Source: Candidatus Bathyarchaeota archaeon
GTDB lineage: Archaea > Thermoproteota > Bathyarchaeia > TCS64
Direction of reading: 5' to 3'
Length of the DNA stretch: 7,571 bases
NCBI GenBank assembly: GCA_030601645.1
Contig: JAUWBQ010000082.1
Coordinates: 1-7,571 of the forward strand
Shown here piece by piece: positions 5,302 to 7,571 of this stretch. Each line of letters starts with the position of its first letter. Position 1 is the first letter of the stretch. The notes under the pieces are model-generated. The model worked only from the letters and a program-made list of their open reading frames with translations, was not told the DNA's origin and made no database searches. The translations under genes were made by a program, and so were the position numbers.

Positions 5302-5327
5302 GTCGATCGATTCAAAGATTCGGGTGG

Positions 5328-5336
5328 AAATAAAAT
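5328..5336 (-). promoter_or_regulatory. Probable TATA box of the cupin gene
   Basis: ATTTTATTT on the minus strand is centred about 31 bases upstream of the cupin ATG at 5301. Initiation about 25 bases downstream would leave a leader of only ~5 bases, consistent with the missing SD. Confidence 0.5.
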
Positions 5337-5438
5337 GTTTATCGGGAGACGCCTCTGTCGAACAAGGCTCCCTTGGGTGAAGTGTTTCCTACACTCTAAG
5401 ATTGAACTGCGGCAGAGGACGGCCAATTTTCTTGCTTG

Positions 5439-5455
5439 AAAAAAACTGTTGTTTT
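5439..5455 (-). terminator. T7-run terminator after the M28 gene
   Basis: Minus-strand reading gives seven T residues (5439-5445) about 14 bases past the TGA stop at 5459-5461. The T-run forms one arm of AAAAC-TGTT-GTTTT (5442-5455), much like the AAAAC-CCC-GTTTT element between Hsp20 and mobA. This is a good candidate for ending the racemase-M28 transcript before the separately promoted cupin gene. Confidence 0.6.
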
Positions 5456-5458
5456 CCC

Positions 5459-7210
5459 TCAGGAGGAGGTCCTTGTGGCCTCGGATATTATCTCTATGGC
5501 AGTGTCCAGGGCCTTGTTGACCCTGTTGGCCTCCCGGATCAGTCTTGTACGGAGGAATCCAGCCTCGTCGCTCGCTGGGTCCAGTCCAGCCAGCCTCGCC
5601 GCGTCCTGGAGGGCCGGCAGGTGGGGTATCCCATATGCCGGGTCCTGGTCGAAGGGCCCCGTGTGGGTATAGAAGGTGGACATCAGAATCTTGGAGACCC
5701 TCGATAGGATGTCGTTCACCAAGGGTGCCTTGGACTCGTCGAGGCCTGCGATAGCCTCGTTCATCTGCTCCGACTTGGATTTGAGCTCTCCGATCCTATC
5801 GAGGGTGGGGTTCAGATCGAAGACATCTGATACCCTCTCCATTATCTCGACGACGGTCTCCTCGTACATCCCGGCCACCTCCGCGAAGTCGAACGGCAGG
5901 ACTCCCGCGTTGACGGACCTGTAGATGGCCAAGGCCTCCATCCTCATATCCCTGAGGAGGTGGTCCCTATCCCCCTTGTCCAGGGTGTCGTAGGCGCTGT
6001 GCCACCACCAAGCCCCGCCGCTCCCCCCGATCCACTGGCCCCTGTGGGGGCTCCCCTCGGGGATGTAGGCCCTGACGGCGACGCTGGGGATGCCTATGCC
6101 GTAGAAGGACTGGTCTCCAGCCCGCATGTAGTATGCCTTCTTCTCGATCTCGTGGACGCCCGAGGCGTCGCTGGCGGCCTTGTTGATGAAGTCCATGGTG
6201 CCCATTAAGCCTCCCCCGCCGAGCTCCGTGGCCCCCATGACGCCGGGGGAGTCGATGTTCATGGAGAGGAAGCAGTTCCTGTCCAGGTCGTGGAACATGT
6301 TGTCGGCGTACCATGTGGAGGCCGAGTAGCGGCCCGTCGAGTGGCCCGACCACCAGGCGATCCTGACGCTCCTCCTCAGGTCGCCCTTGTGTCTCTCCAG
6401 GATCCTTGCGAGCTCCAGGAGGGCGGCGTTCCCGGTGCAGTTGTCGGTGGTACCCAGGTACCAGGAGTCCATGTGGCCGTGGACCAGCATGAACTTCTCC
6501 GGCTCTTCCCTCCCCTCGATCTCGGCGACCGTGAATGTGATCCGCCTCCACCTCGTGTCCGACCTCGCCCTCAGGTGGATCTTGACGGGCCCCTTCTTCG
6601 CCATCTCGACGAGCCTCTCCCCGTCGGTCCTCTTCACGGAGACCGCTGTGACGTCGGGGATCCTCTCGGCCGACTCTGGCGTCGGGGTGCCCCAGACGGT
6701 GGTCACGATCATCTCGTGGAGGACGTCCCCCCCGCAGATGTGGACCTGGGCCACGGCCCCCGCCTGCTGGGCCGCCCAGACCACCGCGGGGCTCGCGACG
6801 CCGAACATCAGCGTGGCCTTCCCCTCTACCCCGACCTTCTTGTACTCCTCCACCAGGTCTCCGAGGCCGGTGAAGAGGCTGCTGGGGGAGACGGGCACGA
6901 ACACCAGCTCCGCCTCGATGCCCTCCTCCGGTGTGGACTTTGAGAAGGCGTGGGTTATGCACTCCACCTCCAAAGGTTCGGGAGAGGCCACCTTCAGTGA
7001 GGCCTCCTTGGGGTGGCTGATGAGGGAGTCGAACTCGTAGGTCTCGTACCGGACGCCGTATTCCCCTAGCTTCGCCCTCACGTACTCGTGGGCGTCCCGC
7101 TCCCCCTGGGTGGCGGAGGTCTTGTCCAGAGTGGAGAGGTGCTCGACTGTGCCCCAGGCCTCGTCAACGTCCAATTCCGAGAGAAGCTTCTCCTCATTCT
7201 TCGTCAGCAC
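5459..7210 (-). CDS. M28-family metallopeptidase with PA domain, atypical metal site
   Basis: 583 residues. A helical N-terminus is followed by the start of the peptidase fold (DAHEYVRAKLGEYGV, 39-53), an inserted PA domain (about 100-215), the resumed M28 core (about 225-435), and a C-terminal helical domain (about 440-580). Expected M28 zinc positions are present: HGHMD (His246, Asp248), TTDN (Asp256), NIDSPG (Asp320) and WWWHSAYDT (His404). The usual Glu-Glu pair (catalytic base and ligand) is missing; WWSGHSTGRYSASTWYAD (286-303) has His290-Ser291 in its place. It may use His as ligand, have altered chemistry, or be inactive. No signal peptide is seen, so it is probably cytoplasmic, unlike many secreted M28 enzymes. 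The start is a GTG at 7210, strongly supported by GGAGGTGA at 7217-7224 with 6-base spacing. It is coupled to the racemase-family gene upstream. Confidence 0.9.
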   Translation of the reverse strand: MLTKNEEKLLSELDVDEAWGTVEHLSTLDKTSATQGERDAHEYVRAKLGEYGVRYETYEFDSLISHPKEASLKVASPEPLEVECITHAFSKSTPEEGIEAELVFVPVSPSSLFTGLGDLVEEYKKVGVEGKATLMFGVASPAVVWAAQQAGAVAQVHICGGDVLHEMIVTTVWGTPTPESAERIPDVTAVSVKRTDGERLVEMAKKGPVKIHLRARSDTRWRRITFTVAEIEGREEPEKFMLVHGHMDSWYLGTTDNCTGNAALLELARILERHKGDLRRSVRIAWWSGHSTGRYSASTWYADNMFHDLDRNCFLSMNIDSPGVMGATELGGGGLMGTMDFINKAASDASGVHEIEKKAYYMRAGDQSFYGIGIPSVAVRAYIPEGSPHRGQWIGGSGGAWWWHSAYDTLDKGDRDHLLRDMRMEALAIYRSVNAGVLPFDFAEVAGMYEETVVEIMERVSDVFDLNPTLDRIGELKSKSEQMNEAIAGLDESKAPLVNDILSRVSKILMSTFYTHTGPFDQDPAYGIPHLPALQDAARLAGLDPASDEAGFLRTRLIREANRVNKALDTAIEIISEATRTSS

Positions 7211-7216
7211 CGAATA

Positions 7217-7224
7217 TCACCTCC
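7217..7224 (-). promoter_or_regulatory. SD site containing the upstream gene's stop codon
   Basis: Minus-strand GGAGGTGA is a near-full complement of the archaeal 16S rRNA 3' end. Its last three bases, TGA, are the stop codon of the racemase-family gene, and the GTG start of the M28 gene follows after 6 bases. Ribosomes ending the first gene finish directly on the initiation site of the second. The strong SD also explains why a GTG start is used. Confidence 0.85.
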
Positions 7225-7571
7225 GCAGGCTCGGGGGGACTGGGTAGGCCCTCTTGCTGTGGGTTAAGCCCAGGTCGATGAGGGTTTCGGCCATCTTCAC
7301 GGCAGCCTTCACCGGGTTGACCGCGGGGACCCCTATCTCCTCTGTGAGCCTCTCGTCGACCATGAGGAAGCCCATGCTCATGCAGCCGTAGGTCACGGAG
7401 CACGCACGATACTTCTCCACGGCCTCCCTTCCTTCCCTCGCCATCGCCTCGAAGGCCTCCTCCGGCTTGGCCCTGACCTCTGGAACCGTCAGTCCTACCG
7501 GGTGGATGGACACCAGTTTGAGCAGCCCGTCCCTCTCGTGGATCTCCGTCCTGTAGGGGGCTCCCTTCCCC
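7217..7571 (-). CDS. C-terminal part of an Asp/Glu/hydantoin racemase-family protein
   Basis: The frame is open from the right edge to the TGA at 7217, giving 117 residues, about half of a typical ~230-250-residue member. The visible part has TYGCMSMG (the second catalytic Cys, in the place of the family's GCTGM), then LTEEIGVPAVNPVKAAVKMA, and ends with TLIDLGLTHSKRAYPVPP. These late elements match the hydantoin racemase (HyuE)-type branch of the Asp/Glu racemase superfamily, which inverts a carbon centre with two cysteines and no cofactor. The first Cys lies outside the window, so catalysis cannot be confirmed. A GTG at 7513 is internal, because the homologous frame continues upstream of it. 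It ends inside the SD of the M28 gene, so the two are co-translated. A role in D-amino-acid, hydantoin or cyclic-amide use is inference; maleate isomerase-like chemistry is an alternative. Confidence 0.82.
   Translation of the reverse strand, partial: GKGAPYRTEIHERDGLLKLVSIHPVGLTVPEVRAKPEEAFEAMAREGREAVEKYRACSVTYGCMSMGFLMVDERLTEEIGVPAVNPVKAAVKMAETLIDLGLTHSKRAYPVPPSLRR

Noticed and set aside
5967..6962. 331-residue minus-strand frame overlapping the M28 gene.
   Set aside because: It is extremely rich in Arg, Gly, His and Pro, overlaps the M28 core in another frame, and shows no domain.
6290..7040. Two 217-residue plus-strand frames antisense to the M28 gene.
   Set aside because: They mirror the coding constraint of the M28 gene, have no SD or promoter, and contain no recognisable motif.
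7217..7513. A 98-residue gene starting at the GTG at 7513.
   Set aside because: The same frame continues without a stop to the window edge, and the family needs an N-terminal half, so this GTG is internal.

Overview
The window looks like chromosomal DNA of a thermophilic or mesophilic archaeon of the TACK/Thermoproteota side (Bathyarchaeia-like is my best guess). It encodes ribosomal protein S25e, which most Euryarchaeota lack. Promoters are archaeal-type A/T boxes rather than -35/-10 elements. Some genes seem leaderless and others have strong Shine-Dalgarno (SD) sites. Arginine is mostly AGG/AGA. There are no rRNA, tRNA, CRISPR or insertion-sequence signals, and genes are densely packed on both strands. 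The taxonomic call is inference.

Layout, left to right. A minus-strand gene of unknown function runs off the left edge (1-211). Next, also on the minus strand, come S25e (307-612) and, just upstream of it, a 45-residue rubredoxin-like zinc/iron-ribbon protein with a probable TTG start (665-802). Diverging from these is a two-gene plus-strand heat-shock-type operon: a winged-helix regulator (897-1295) and an Hsp20 small heat-shock protein (1307-1852). Its control region holds three nearly abutting copies of TTACC-N4-GGTAA between a TATA-like box and the SD site. A convergent mobA (1863-2489, minus) makes the GTP-dependent bis-MGD form of the Mo/W cofactor.

A 262-base gap (2490-2751) separates mobA from a plus-strand topoisomerase VI A-like protein. 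This protein has the catalytic Tyr region and the Toprim acidic motifs but no visible B subunit, which resembles the 'Topo mini-A' group. It is followed by a saccharopine-dehydrogenase-family oxidoreductase (3722-4882, plus). The right part is on the minus strand: a C-terminal fragment of an Asp/Glu/hydantoin-racemase-family protein (7217 to the edge) translationally coupled to a cytoplasmic M28-family metallopeptidase with a PA domain (5459-7210), then a single-domain cupin (4933-5301) with its own promoter.

How the genes work together: regulator and Hsp20 most plausibly form an autoregulated stress operon, and the operator array may also affect the divergent rubredoxin gene. Racemase and M28 protein are one transcription-translation unit, probably in peptide, amino-acid or cyclic-amide catabolism. 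The remaining genes look like independent single-gene units. The most interesting items are the triple operator array, the lone Top6A-like protein, and the M28 protein whose usual Glu-Glu catalytic pair is replaced by His-Ser.
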